This document shows, in pieces, positions 23,101 through 34,449 of a stretch of DNA of 64,000 nucleotides. The DNA is from Dysidea avara. Its lineage: Eukaryota; Porifera; Demospongiae; Dictyoceratida; Dysideidae. Every line of letters begins with the position of its first letter. The first letter of the stretch is position 1. A model generated the notes under the pieces. That model did no database searches. It saw nothing but the letters and a program-made list of their open reading frames with translations, and had not been told where the DNA came from. Where the stretch lies: NCBI RefSeq assembly GCF_963678975.1, contig NC_089274.1, positions 25,271,053 through 25,335,052 on the forward strand. The letters are read 5' to 3'. The position numbers and the translations under genes were made by a program.

Positions 23101-25911
23101 TGAAAGCTGGTTTCTGGTTAATAGAACTAATCAAGTTGCTAAACAACATGATTAGTACTATAATACAGAACGGTATGATGATGATGAGTACTATTACTTA
23201 AAAGTGGTATACCCACGTGAATGTAACCTGCAGAGTTAGCTAGTAGTGATGCACCGATAAGGGATTTTGCCAATATCTGATTGGCTAATATTGAAATTCA
23301 TGTACTAACCAATACCAAGAGTATATAATGGGGAGGGAGAGTTCGAACTACACTATACCATGTGAAAAATGAGCCTGTAGGTCCTATGGCATTGTTCAAA
23401 CAATGTGGTGATTTGTGTTGATCAGTAAGTAGCTAGCTAATTATAAATGTGGTGGGTGCGACACTGCTGAGTGAAAGGAATAGTGTACTAGACACATCGC
23501 ACAGAAGGAACTCGGCACAAACAGAAAGATATAGGCAGCTAACCTGATGAAGCATATTTATAAATATCGGCTGCCCACACAATTAAAAATTATTGGAAAT
23601 CAAATCGAAATTACCTTATTATCGTATTGATATCGTATCGAAATGAAAATCCTGATATCGCACACCACTACCTGCCAGCAAAAGTGACATGTCTAGATGG
23701 AGGTTCAACCATTGTGATCCCATTTGGACCACTTATAGTAGCGTGTTAAATTTGGGCAATCAATAGCGGTCAGGTTTATAAGAAGAACCGGAGGTATGCG
23801 AGTTACTTTACGGGCTCATTTTTCACAGCCTATAGTGCAGTCCGATACTCCCCTTCCCCATTATACTCTTGCCAATACCAATAACTAATCCGATGTTTAT
23901 GTTCCACTTGGTAAATATAAAATTGTCATTTTAAACTATTAAATTGGTCTAATTTTTTTATTACAAAAAACTAGTGTATTTAAAAATTATTAAAGGAAGT
24001 AGGGATCTAAGCAAGTAGTGAAACAAGTGACTGATAACTATACTGGTATTACAACATAGCCCTGTGGGAAAATCCCTACATTGGCATTGAACCTATATGC
24101 CAATGTAGGAATTTTCCAATACGGCTATGTTGTAATACCAGTATAGGTTCAATACCAATGTAGAGATTTTCCCACAGGGCTACGTTGTAATACCATTATA
24201 GCTATCAGTCACTTGTATCACTACTCGTCAGAACCCCAAAAGGCACATCCCACCGGTAAGTTCATTATTATGGCAAAATTTGGTTGCTGTTCACTGCGTC
24301 GTTTAGTCTCTAGCCTTGCAACTGTGGTCAGCAGTTAGTGAGTGAGGCAGTGAGGCAGATCAAATTAAGGGTTTTGGTAATTTTAAACAAATTCTATATT
24401 TGGCCTTTTGTAACTGTTTAATTGTTTCAAATGCTATCTGTGGCTTTGGTTACAGTAAGACTATTCTGTAAAGGCACTTTTCAATGCTTAAGATGTTTGG
24501 AAGATGCTTTTTAAGGGTGGCCATTTTGGGGGAGCATACGTCACTTAAATTAGGGGTGATCCCTACTAAACAGTACCGAACTGTTTGATCTCAGCAGAGT
24601 CAATAAATTCAGGAGCTTAAAATGTTTTTAGTGCTTATAGACTTCTGTTAAAAAATTAATTGGTCAAGTATCGGTTAATAATTGCTGTATACTGCAGAAA
24701 TTTTGCCGATTAACCAATTTCGGATTAATTCACCAGTTATCCGTGCATCACAATCAAGGTAAAAGATGTGTAAGCTACATAATTATCATTTGGTCCTTGG
24801 TTCCTGAGTCCACTGTTTATTCCTGTTCTTGCGATCCATACTATGTATGTAGTACTACTTTACTAAATGATATCAATTTTCACAAAAATTAATATAGCTT
24901 TTGATATTAAGTTGTATATTTGAAGCACCCAGACAATTAATGCTGTTATCTAAATGTGTACTAGGTTTTTAGATGCAAATTTTTTGTGCATAGATGCTTT
25001 CTAATCTACAAGTGCTGAAAGAAATGTTTTCTTCAGTATCAGAAGAAGTCCTCATGACAGCGCTTAAAGATCATGATATCAATCAAGCTATTGATAGCTT
25101 GCTGCTAATAGGTTCTGGTACACCACTGTCCGTAGCTCGAGAAACTGATAATAAGACCATGGTATGACTGTATACTATAGCTGTTTGTTGTCTTGGTTGT
25201 ATATATATATATATATATATACTTGACTGATTGTTGCAATAATTGTACCAGCATGCTTTATTCAGTTATTTTGTCTCCTTTAGAGAAGTGAATCTTTCAC
25301 TTGCAATGTGGCTGCACAAAGCACTTACAGTGGTGATCTTCAATTTAGAGGCAGTTCTGTTTTGAACCCAATCATAGTGGAGAAGGACCACCAAGAATCT
25401 TCTACTGTACAAGGCCCAGCCTCGCTGTATTCATTATTGACTGTACATCAGTCGAAAGTTATTGATCAGACAGCAGAACACATGCTGCATATAGACAGAT
25501 CAACACCTGACAAACTCTGGCAAGGTGTACTAGGATTTTACAAGAGTGCAATGTTAAAACCGTACAAATTGCATCAAGAACTTGTAGTGCAGTTTATATC
25601 CACAGGTGAAGTTGGGGCAGATTCTGGTGCTTTAAAGAGAGAGGTTTTTTGAAGATGCTTTAGTTGAGGCCAACAACAGGTTATTTGAAGGGGATGAAAA
25701 CAGGAGAATAATAAAAAAAGATTATGGCCTAGAATTCATGTGCGAAATTGGAGGAATGCTTGTAGCTCATTCAATCATGCAGGAAGGACCAGCTTTTGCA
25801 CGTTTCAGCCAATGCATGTTCCAATATATTTCCAATGATGATTGCTACCCAGAGCTGGAGGATATACCATTGAATGTGACCACACATTTATTGATAACTT
25901 ACATTGAAAAG
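20161..25911 (+). CDS. CUE + HECT-type E3 ubiquitin ligase (partial, two apparent frameshifts)
   Basis: Three phase-0 exons are recognised: 20161-20938, 24994-25161 and 25284-25911. Exon 1 encodes a basic region, then after a reading-frame change near the T5 run at 20605-20609 the block YANGRFIRPATLKDVE, DWDVETARALMGSGCLYV, and a serine-rich tail with about three 30-base repeats (ASESST). Exon 2 encodes a CUE-like ubiquitin-binding helix set (LKEMFSSVSEEVLMTAL, NQAIDSLL). Exon 3 encodes the start of a HECT N-lobe (VQFISTGEVGADSGALKRE); the frame shifts again at the T6 run 25645-25650 and continues VFEDALVEANNRLFEG to GGMLVAHSIMQEGPAFARF, resembling the HECT fold of G2E3-like ligases. The catalytic C-lobe with its cysteine was not found before 29 kb. 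The first start codon is not identified. It is either a pseudogene or a real gene with homopolymer sequence errors. Confidence 0.6.
21190..22400 (+). repeat. Dispersed repeat split by a MITE (other copy at 26985-27305)
   Basis: The segments around TTGGCAGTATTGGTTAGG, GCCAAGCCCAAAAATGTCTT and CAAGCATAACTCGACTT, then CACTGTTCAGCGTCGCTTTG and CATGCATCATTGTGC, recur in the same order at 26985-27305. In that copy no insertion interrupts them, so the 740-base element inside this copy arrived later. The nature of the repeat is unknown. Confidence 0.65.
21441..22180. mobile_element. hAT-like element in the HECT gene intron
   Basis: Ends TAGTGCTAAGC and GCTCAGCACTA are inverted, and the flanks CGGCCAAG (21433-21440) and CGACCAAG (22181-22188) form an 8-bp target duplication with one mismatch. 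The related repeat near 27170 has the uninterrupted site (TTCAGCCAAGCATAACTC). No transposase is encoded. Confidence 0.7.
23247..24757. mobile_element. Inverted-repeat element with GATGCACCGATAA ends
   Basis: GTGATGCACCGATAAGGG at the left is answered by CAGTTATCCGTGCATCAC at the right. Within it are a second inverted pair (ACCAATACCAAGAGTATA..AATGGGGAGGG at 23310 against CCCCATTATACTCTTGCC near 23860) and a nested hairpin at 24015-24224. It fills much of the intron between HECT-gene exons 1 and 2. Confidence 0.5.
24015..24224. mobile_element. Nested hairpin MITE
   Basis: GTAGTGAAACAAGTGACTGATA at the left is matched by TATCAGTCACTTGTATCACTAC at the right, with inner inverted blocks (TATTACAACATAGCC..GGGAAAATC and its complement). 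Almost the whole 210 bases can fold into one stem. Confidence 0.7.
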
Positions 25912-26001
25912 GTAAAAGAAATAGTTATAGTTTCTCTATATATACATTGTTTTCGTACTTATATCAGTGGCTACAATATATCATACAGTACAGGTTATAG
26001 A

Positions 26002-26978
26002 TGCAACAATATATCGATATATCGCGTATTGTATCGGTTTAAGGGTGCTCTGTATGGGTCATGTATGGCTCCTATGAAATTACCATAACTCACAAATGGT
26101 TTGGGCAAATATACTGTACTTTCTTACTGGATATAAGCTAACACTAGAGCACACTTTATTCCAAACCCAACTGCTAATTTGCTGTAGAATGCGAGTTATA
26201 GTTTTCCCTTTAAACTAAAACCAGTCTTACAGTTTACACACTAGAGCCTTGATACTTTCATGATACACTATACAAAACAGTGCAAACTATTGTGCGTTTT
26301 TATTTTTGTCTTAGATTCTCATTCGTCAGATACTCAACTTCTGGTTAACTTCCGGTTCGACACTCCCACCAATCTTTCTTTTCACTTCCATGCTATTTGT
26401 CACCTGAAGTTGCTATCAAAAAACCGCAAGCACTTTTTTTTAGCAAAATTACTACAGTAACTCATTCAAAATTGTCATGCCTTTTGGGTGAAAAATGACA
26501 GACTAGTTCTATTTTAAACAGAAGAGTGTAGAATAGCAAGGGGCATGCCTGTTGCCTAACAGACAGGTGCTAAAAATTTAGTAATAAGCCACTGACTAAT
26601 TAACAACCATAATATTTCTATCAGTGTAAAAGATAACCTGTTTTGCCATGTGACTTGGGAAGCCTTATGCAAACTGTACAGAGCACCCTGAAGAAAATTT
26701 TGCTGTATCGATACTAAGTCATTCTGTATTGATATATCACGTGTCATGATATATCAACATATTGTGGTTTGTTAACATGGCTGACAATCAAATTGTTTAC
26801 ATTGTGGTTAAACTGAATGGTATATTGTGCTTCTAGAAGTCACTTATTTCTCTTTAAAAACAAGAAGTCACTTATTTCTCTTGCACCATTGTTTAGACTC
26901 CATTTTGTATCGTGCAATATATCACTATCGTGATACAGCAGAGGCAATACATCGATTCATCTACACACTATCGTTGCA
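26002..26978. mobile_element. Outer element of a nested pair 3' of the HECT exons
   Basis: TGCAACAATATATCGATATA at the left pairs loosely with the inverse at the right (ACATCGATTCAT..ATCGTTGCA). It encloses a better-defined element at 26042-26689. The pair directly follows the last recognised HECT exon, so it lies in the next intron or has replaced the rest of the gene. Confidence 0.45.
26042..26689. mobile_element. Inner element with AGGGTGCTCTGTA inverted ends
   Basis: AGGGTGCTCTGTATGG at the left and TGTACAGAGCACCCT at the right form the inverted ends. About 650 bases, no coding capacity, no clear target duplication. Confidence 0.6.
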
Positions 26979-27470
26979 ACTCCAGTACGGGTAGTACAGT
27001 ACAGTAGGGATGATGGAGATGTATGTTTTCTTGCCCAAACACCAGCCTCACATTTTCTACGTAACCTGCTTGGCAGTATTGGTTGGGCATAGACAAGCCC
27101 AAATATGTCTTCAGATCACCCCTAAACCCTTCCTTCCTAAAAAATTCTAATTGACCAATGCCTTCAGCCAAGCATAACTCAAGGGATACAGACTTCACTT
27201 TTGCACTGTTCAATGTCACTTTGTCCCAATACATGCTTTTTCGCTAACTGCAGCAGCTACAACACATTCATTACAGGCTTACCTTTGTCCTAAGTTTTGT
27301 GTCCCATCTCAAGGGCAGCGGAGCAGGCAAGTTAGTGAGGGGGGGGGGGGGGGGGGGGGAACTCTGGTAATGAAAGTTGAAAGCACAATACAACAATGCA
27401 TGCCATTTTAGGGGTCTACTCAATTTTATCTGTAGTAGCACAGTGAAATAACCTAAAATACAATCTAGAA

Positions 27471-27955
27471 CAGCGTTGAAACCGGGTCGGGTCATCCGGG
27501 TCACATTTTCTCCGGGTCATCCGGGTCTGACCCGGTTTACAATTTATCCAGGTCTGACCCGGATTGGATCAAGTGAGAAACGAAATTGTTCGTTTGACGA
27601 CGTGGAACTTATAAATGCTATCGCGTAGCTCTTTTGTGAGCCACGCCCACTTATCACATTACCAACATATGCTCAGCCACGCCCATTTGTTAGTAAGTGC
27701 AGTATGTAGCACGAAACTGAGGGTATCTATGGTGAGGGGTAGCTATTGTCAGTAGATGAAGACCTTTTTTTTTGGTCTTCAACCTACAGCTAGGCTGAAG
27801 TTGCAATATTTACTCAACACGAATCAAACGCTCAAAATGAAGACTCGTTCGCTCGCTCGAGACTAGCCGAAACACGTCTCGACTTTAATTAATCCGGGTC
27901 AAATCCGGGTCAGTGGGTCATCCGGGTCAGCAGTAGTGACCCGGTTTCAACGTTG
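27471..27955. mobile_element. hAT-like MITE with CCGGGTCA-rich ends
   Basis: The element begins CAGCGTTGAAACCGGGTC and ends GACCCGGTTTCAACGTTG, flanked by a perfect 8-bp duplication ATCTAGAA (27463-27470, 27956-27963). The subterminal regions repeat CCGGGTCATCCGGGTCA several times, typical of transposase-binding arrays. No transposase is present. Confidence 0.85.
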
Positions 27956-27963
27956 ATCTAGAA

Positions 27964-28779
27964 AGCTTCTAAAATTCAAAACATTCCTTGGACAATGTCC
28001 CCAGCTATACTCAGGGGAGGATCCAGAGTTTCAGAAAGGGGGAGGCACAATTAGAAATACATACATGATAAGGCTATACCTATTTGAAAAGCTGTGACTT
28101 GTTTGTGACTCACCATGAGTCTATAGTAATGGACAGCTACACTCTCCTAAAACAGTTAAATTAGGTGTCAGACTAGTTAGTTAAGGCTGTGTCACAAGTG
28201 TTGATGTTTACAATTGGGTAAAGCCAGGTCCTATGGTTAGTAGAGTTTCATGCATGAGTGTTAATACTTATATAATAGTACACTGTGTATGTGAATAAAA
28301 ATTTGTATGAGATGTTGCAATTGCTGTAGCCATACGATAGCTATCACAAGGTACTAACAATCTGAAAGATCAGGGTGGATTAAATTTATGATATATATTG
28401 AAGGCTGAACATTAGTGATTTCTGCGACAGGTGCATGAAACACAAAACACTAGTTTTACTTTGTTTGCGGCCCTTCACAAGGCCGCATCTAGCAGTACGG
28501 CCGGTATGGTTTTAGCCATACCAACTTTTGGACAGCCACTTCAAATAAAAAAATAGCACGTGCGATTAACAAAGCAAGCACGTATGATTAATGGCCCAGA
28601 ATAAGTCTTCATCGTCAGTGGACTCATGATTTGATTTGCCAGATACAGTATCCTTCAGTGTCAAACAACTCAATTTTTTGTTCGAGTAATGTTTCATTCT
28701 TCAACATTTTAGTTACGTGTTTCAGACTCCCTGTATTCACAGGCTTTAGCCTTCTCACAGGTCCCTAGTGGGACAGCAT
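27964..28779. other. Non-coding DNA with a partial direct duplication
   Basis: A fragment GGGGAGGATCCAGAGTTTC near 28016 recalls the GGATCCAG ends of the 5-bp-TSD MITE family. GTCTTCATCGTCAGTGGACTCA occurs at about 28599 and again at 28829, a direct duplication of roughly 230 bases that includes the 3' end of the small open frame at 28780-28977. Confidence 0.45.
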
Positions 28780-28977
28780 TTAATAAAATAATAATGGCCA
28801 ACCTTGTGCCTTCTCCATCTTGGAATAGGTCTTCATCGTCAGTGGACTCACAGTTTGATTTCCACTGAGATATTCCTTGTGTGTTTGTATTTCATAGAAA
28901 TAGTTTTCACATGCTGGCATAATAATCACTACTATGGTAACAATCAAATTTGAAGCTAAAAGCACTCTAGATGCCAT
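28780..28977 (-). CDS. Candidate small secreted or membrane protein
   Basis: A 65-codon open frame starts at a true ATG and begins MASRVLLASNLIVTIVVII, then MPACENYF: a short basic start, a hydrophobic core and a small-residue/Cys end like a signal peptide. The rest is polar (YLSGNQTVSPLT) and has one N-glycosylation-like NQT. There is no recognised family. Part of its 3' end is duplicated 230 bases away, which suggests an exon of a larger or decayed gene. This is a weak call resting on the N-terminus only. Confidence 0.25.
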   Translation of the reverse strand: MASRVLLASNLIVTIVVIIMPACENYFYEIQTHKEYLSGNQTVSPLTMKTYSKMEKAQGWPLLFY

Positions 28978-29807
28978 TTCAGAACACTAAATTAAAAAAA
29001 AAATTCCCCCAAATTGCGGTACTTTTAATCTACTTAGATTTGCAGTGTTAGATCCAGCCCTGCTTTAAACAATCCCCAGAATCTGGACGAAATGGCTGTT
29101 GGAGTTACACCAGAGCCTTTTCCCCCACTAAGGGGAAAAAAAAGTAGTTTGAGTATGAGACTACACATATGTATCCTGAGGGAGATATTCGATTTGTACA
29201 TTTGAGGGAATTAATATTTTTGATAGTGTGCCATTTTAAACAGTGTAGTTGTCATGGTTTTAAAGAAGTCTGATATTTTAGGGAATTCCCACCCTGTAGC
29301 TAGCCCGGCTAAATGTTCTACTCGACGTTCTAGCTACTGTGACTACAGTTCGCCTTGGAGTGGCTTTATAAATAACAATCCCTTCTAATGGCACCTTCGG
29401 CTTGGTTTCTGACTGCAGGTGTATATCATGCACATTTACGAGAGAGCTGGAACTTGCTTACCCTTTTTCAGTCGACATCACTGGTAAGCTGGGTGTCCTG
29501 CCTCTCACACTAAGGCAAGAATGGCGAGACGAATGGGGCTCCTGTTAACCATGGAACAGCACAGGGGTCTTCATCCACACATCCTTTCATTCGATCAGTT
29601 CGATCACCTACGTGTACCTTCTCGCGCGCCTCTGCATCACTGCGCTTATATCTTAGTCCGTACCATGGTACACAGGCAATACCTGTAATAATTTTCTAAT
29701 AACTCGTACTTATTACCTGTTAACCGAAATGCGAACCGGGTGAACCAGAGTAACGGCTAGAGCTACAGTAAATACGCCTCTTAGTCTACTATTATTATAC
29801 TGTTACT
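28978..29807. other. Intergenic DNA, no gene seen
   Basis: No recognised exon. The 29300-29760 stretch is somewhat richer in CpG (CTTCTCGCGCGCCTCTGC) but no start or splice signals support a gene. Confidence 0.4.
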
Positions 29808-30112
29808 ATTACTAACACTTTACAGTGACCAGCACTGAAGGTCTGACAGCAACATGTGCTGCAGCCTTAGGATTAGCTACCTAACCTAATTTCAAGGACT
29901 TAGACTTATTGACTTGACATAGTGACTGACTTAATGACTGAAAAGGTGTAACAGAAAAGGGGCCAAAGAAAGGAAAAAAATCCCTCCAACCCCCGGATTC
30001 GAACTGCAGGTCACCCAATGTCTAGTTGGGGCCACACTCAGTCTTCCTCCAGGAGGGATGGATTTTCTTCCTTAAACCTAAGTATTTATTACTAACACTT
30101 TACATTGACCAG
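29808..30112 (-). mobile_element. tRNA-derived SINE with long flanking direct repeat
   Basis: On the minus strand a B box AGTTCGAATCC (30005-29995) follows an A-box-like CTGAGTGTGG (about 30043-30034). The body continues to the CACTGAAGGTCTG block shared with other copies. A near-identical stretch TTACTAACACTTTACANTGACCAG lies on both sides (29810-29833 and 30088-30111), which looks like the target duplication of a retroposition, though part may belong to the element's own 3' end. Confidence 0.65.
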
Positions 30113-30578
30113 AATTATTTGCAGAACACGGAGAAGAATTGTGTTACAGTACTCCAGTGCACCTTTCGTGTTATAATTATTTTTTACGTACAAAATTGCC
30201 TGAGGGTGGGTTACTAAATGAACATGTGTAGGTGACTAAATGAGCATGTCAGGTGACTAAGTGATTTAGTAACCCTCTAAATGAGTTGTACCATAGTCTA
30301 AGTTATTTTAGTTATAGTTATAGTTTGAGTTAAGAACATGAAAATCTTTTAGATTTAGTTGTGCATAAGAAATCTTTTGGTTTTAGTAATCTTTCTCAAT
30401 TCTTTTGAGTTTTAGATTTAGTAAATTATTCTGTTGTTTTTTTAGTTATAGATTTAGTTTTAGTTACAATATAGATTTGCTTTTAGTTATAATTTTCAGT
30501 AGTTTTAGTTAACTAATACATATTTACCTTACTAAAAGTAGTTTTAGTTATAGTTAACTAAATAACACTAATACCTGG
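30113..30578. repeat. AT-rich low-complexity DNA (TTTAGTTATAG-type)
   Basis: From about 30300 to 30570 the sequence consists of irregular repeats of TTTTAGTTATAG/TTTAGATTTAG. No gene. Confidence 0.6.
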
Positions 30579-30934
30579 GGGCTCCATGAAATTCCCCTTT
30601 GGGAATTGGTATGACCTGACTATTTTTTCCTGGTTCTCTAAAATGGATTACTTATGGCATAACTTAAAGGACATTATTACTCAAGTCCCAATAGCCACTC
30701 AAATTACCTGCATTACAAAACTACAAACTGGCTATGTTGTTATGCATGGAAGCCAAAAAGCATAATCAGAAGCCTGATAAGAACATTGTTTACAGCAAAG
30801 TGCAACACATAGCTAAGCTGAATGGTTAATTACCACAAAATCTCACAGGGATTTTTCTTATAGAGTAATGAGTATCATATAACCATGTTTTGCTTGTTTG
30901 TAATTTTAATGTTTTTGTGAATCCTGTGATGATA

Positions 30935-31040
30935 CTATTTTTTTAAAAATTTATTTATTAATGCTTTACAGCACAAGTGCTGAAGGTCTGTAGGACACCT
31001 GGTCCTACAGCCTGCTCAAAGACTTTAGCTACTTAAGGCA
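30935..31040 (-). mobile_element. SINE-family fragment inside duplication copy 2
   Basis: ATGCTTTACAGCACAAGTGCTGAAGGTCTG is a member of the CACTGAAGGTCTG family. The sequence around it is absent from copy 1, and ATAC lies on both sides, so it inserted after the duplication. An A/T-rich tail is on the low-coordinate side, giving minus orientation. Confidence 0.65.
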
Positions 31041-31529
31041 TACATGACAGAATACCACAATGTAGATGGGGCATTTTCCCAAAACTTAGAAGCCTGATTA
31101 TCTCACTTACATCATATGCAAGGTCTCCAGTAAGGAAGTAGAGTATCAACTGTAATCAAATGCATTCCAGTTAATATCTATGAATATCTACCACTGAATG
31201 TTTTTCGTTTGTGCACTATAGAGCTGTCTGTATAGGTAAACAAGTGAAGTACGTAGCTTGCTGGTTTACTGGGAAACATGTAGTGCTATGAATGTGCATA
31301 TATATGCAAGGTGTTGATGGCTACTATATAAAGTTGATATATTTGTAGTCATAGTACGGTTATATGTATATGAATGCTGAATCATAAAATACATAGTTAC
31401 CACTACTATGATTCAGCATTTGTGTATAGCTAGACACGTAGCTGAGCCTTGCTGTCCATAGAGTTGAGCAATCCACGTTCCCCCAATGAGGGATCATGTA
31501 ACCCATAAGAGCAGTGTAATCAGGATCAG

Positions 31530-31531
<2 letters not shown>

Positions 31532-31610
<79 letters not shown>
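31532..31610. repeat. (GT)n microsatellite
   Basis: Pure GT tract of about 73 bases followed by an imperfect GGTGTGTGCATGCGTATG run; the paralogous tract at 9779-9996 is three times longer. Confidence 0.97.
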
Positions 31611-31612
<2 letters not shown>

Positions 31613-31895
31613 ATGCGTATGTGCGTGAGGTTGTGGGTGTGTATGAATAATACGCTATGCATACACATGCATCATTAACTACATACACATTTGAATGTAA
31701 CTTTTATTCATAATAAAACTGTGCAATTTTGCCAACAGGCCATTCTGTTTTCTTTCATAGAGAGAAGACAGTGATATGATTATATGACATTGTAGTAGTG
31801 TTCCTGTGGCCAGTATGATACATGTTAACTAACTGTTGTAAGGAATCTGTGTATACATTATTGTGGGTTTAATCTGCCAACAATGCACATGGGAG

Positions 31896-32042
31896 AAGTT
31901 CTTCAGACATTTTTACTGCATGCCATGTAGTAAAGGTACTGTTACTGCTAGAGTGCATATATGTAAGGAAAACATTGTGACTAAATTCAGTTGACACCTG
32001 GTATACAGAATTATACAGTGTAATACAAGCTGTGATACAGCC
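31896..32042 (+). promoter_or_regulatory. Proximal promoter/5' UTR of gene B, conserved with gene C
   Basis: Compared with 37537-37682 upstream of gene C, shared blocks occur in order: GACATTTTTAYTGCAT, then a CATATATGT, then CAGTTGACACCTGG, then ACAGTGT, then TGATACANCCATG. CAGTTGACACCTGG starts exactly 54 bases before the ATG in both genes. The block includes an E-box-like CACCTG. No clear TATA box position can be argued. Confidence 0.55.
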
Positions 32043-34449
32043 ATGTCTGCTGGTAAGTACTGTTTGCATAGTTATGTGTTATTGTGCTCTTCTGGGCATA
32101 CATTGCCCCTGCCCCCTGGACTTATGGTACCAGCTGATATAGCATTTGCATAAATTACTACATTTTTCAACTTAGATGATTTATCTGTACCACCATCAGA
32201 CTATCCACAACCAAGTGAGTTAAAGTTGTCATAGTCACAGCTTGTTAGCATATAGTTTGGAAGTTGAAACTAAATGTTGATAGCATGAGTAAAACTATAG
32301 GAAGAAAAAGGCATGAATCAACTAAGATCTATCTGTGATGATGTGACCTGTAGGGCTGAAACAGATATATATATATATATAATATGTATTATTTGGATAT
32401 CCAGATAGTATAATCAGGATACTTGCTAATAATTTCATGCTGATTTTCATTGATAAAAATCCTTTCACACTAAATCCAATCATTGTATGAATGCCAAATT
32501 TGCTTCTGAACTAAGTATACTAAGTGGGTTCATGACAAAATATGTAATGTTTTACAGTAAGTGATGACATCACTATCCATAGAATATCTGGATTTAGTTC
32601 AGGATATCAGGATAGTACAAATTAGTATCAGTTTCAGTTCTTGTGAGATATTTAAAAAATGGTGCTTAAAACGACAAATTATTGCAATAAGGTGTCAATG
32701 GCTGGTTGCAGATAAAAAGCTTGCTCCCAATATGCTGTACATCTATACCTAATGTGTTTTATACAGGTGGCCCACCACAGTATTCAGAGTCATATCCACA
32801 ACAATATCCTGAACCTTATCCACAGACATATCCAGAGCCATATCCCCAGGCCTTTACGGTTCAGTATCAAGGTCAAGGTGATGGAATGCAACCACAGCCT
32901 TACCCAACTCAAGGTGGTGTCAATCCAGATCCTATGACTTATCCCACTCAACCATACCAGCCACCACCCCCAACCTACAGTACTGAGAAACCACAGCCAA
33001 CTGCAGTTCAGGTATGCAGCATGTACACAGCAACAAAATAGATATACTATTCCTTGTTTCATGTACTATATATCTAATTACCGCTTTAATGCATAGACTA
33101 ACCACTAAAAGCAACATAATTTACTCACCTAGCTCAATCATAACCTTCTATCTTGTGGTCACATACACAATATTCTTCTTATTGTGTACCAGGCTATATA
33201 GTTTAACCAAATATTATTTGTCAGCTGACAAATAAAGCCATTAGAAATAAATTTGCAACTGTACACGTATTTATGGCAATTGTCTAGCACAAATGAAACA
33301 CAGATGTTTCTTTGAGCTTGTTATGTCACATTGGAAATTTGTACAAGGACATCAAATGAGTCCAAACCCATTGGACAGTACACTGTATCTATGGTGTGTG
33401 ATGTACAGAAATTGTGACTCTTAGTCTAAGTACCTGTAGCTAGCTATAGCTTTTAATGTGCTTATAAATAATATTGGTGAGCGCAGTGTACTGACATAGC
33501 ACATAATATGCAGATTGTGTACCCAACTAATATTAGTTATTATGTGTATCACATAATTTATAGTGTAATAAAATTAAACTTGCGGTCAATGTTTGAATTT
33601 TCAGTGTGTTGCAAAATTTATGGTACCCTTAGCAGGCAGTAACCCTCTCACAGGTCCCTAGAGGTATAGATAATCATTCCTTAACATTAACTTGTGTTGT
33701 GTGCTCCATACTCTTACAGGTTGTAGTGCAAGAACAACCTCGTGCTGTTGTGGTTCATCAAACAACTAATTATGGACAGGGCTACTTTGGATTCTCCATT
33801 GCATGTGTGATATTAAGTTCCGTATGCTTTTGGCCATCACTTCTATTTGCAATTCCTGCACTGATTTGCTCAGTCATGGTATGTATGTTATCTATGATTA
33901 TAACACATCATCACGATTTCTTAAGTAAAGAATTTTAATTTTAATTTACAAACACTTTATAGACACACAAAAGCCCAGAACTGAAAAAAATAAGTGCACC
34001 ATGGTATGAACAAAAATTAAATTTAGTGTTTAAAAGAGCAACAAAAGTTACTTTAAAATGAATGCACAATACGGCTATGCAATCTATGTACATAGCAATG
34101 CATTTTTATAATAATCATTACATATGTAGAAGGCTTAATTTACTCACAGTTATCTATAATTCTATGCACAGGCATTCTTATGATTGTATAAAATACTGTT
34201 GTCAGTATACTGCAGTTAAACTGTAATTGCATAGAATGTTGTTAAACTTTTTGATTAATCAAAGAATGATATTATTAATTACACTCAAAAATTTTAATTT
34301 AGAGTCAAGGTAGTTACAGCAGAGGAGACGATGAAAATGGTGCACGGCAAGGAAAGTGGTCAGTGGGGCTCAACATTGCAGCCATCCTTACCTTTATTGC
34401 ATATATTATATTTATTATTATTATAATCATTATTGCTTCAGTAGTATAG
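32043..34449 (+). CDS. CD225/dispanin-like membrane protein, copy B (complete)
   Basis: Five exons with consensus splice sites and consistent phases: 32043-32052, 32176-32214, 32767-33011, 33720-33878 and 34303-34449, coding for 199 residues. Residues 1-98 are proline/tyrosine/glutamine-rich and carry two PPxY motifs (PPQY 19-22, PPTY 84-87) around a YPEPYPQ-type repeat (about 27-43). Residues about 119-151 form a hydrophobic segment with Cys127, Cys134 and Cys148 (IPALICSV). A short loop follows with SRGDDENGARQGKW (157-170), then a second hydrophobic segment (172-199), very Ile-rich, at the C-terminus. This order matches the CD225 family; PPxY motifs in IFITM-like proteins are known to bind WW domains of NEDD4-class ligases. 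A role at endosomal or plasma membranes is inferred. It has tandem paralogues A and C. Family call is by motif; no search was run. Confidence 0.75.

Larger units (their letters stand above)
30579..31794. repeat. Segmental duplication, copy 2
   Basis: Counterpart of 8601-10154, same strand. It lacks the MITE found in copy 1, so it shows that MITE's empty site. It carries instead a SINE-like insertion at 30935-31040 that copy 1 lacks. Its right end stops about 100 bases before the conserved promoter block of gene B. Confidence 0.85.

Noticed and set aside
32561-32752. Open frame of 63 codons between exons 2 and 3 of gene B
   Set aside because: It lies in the intron, lacks splice signals and has no counterpart in gene C.
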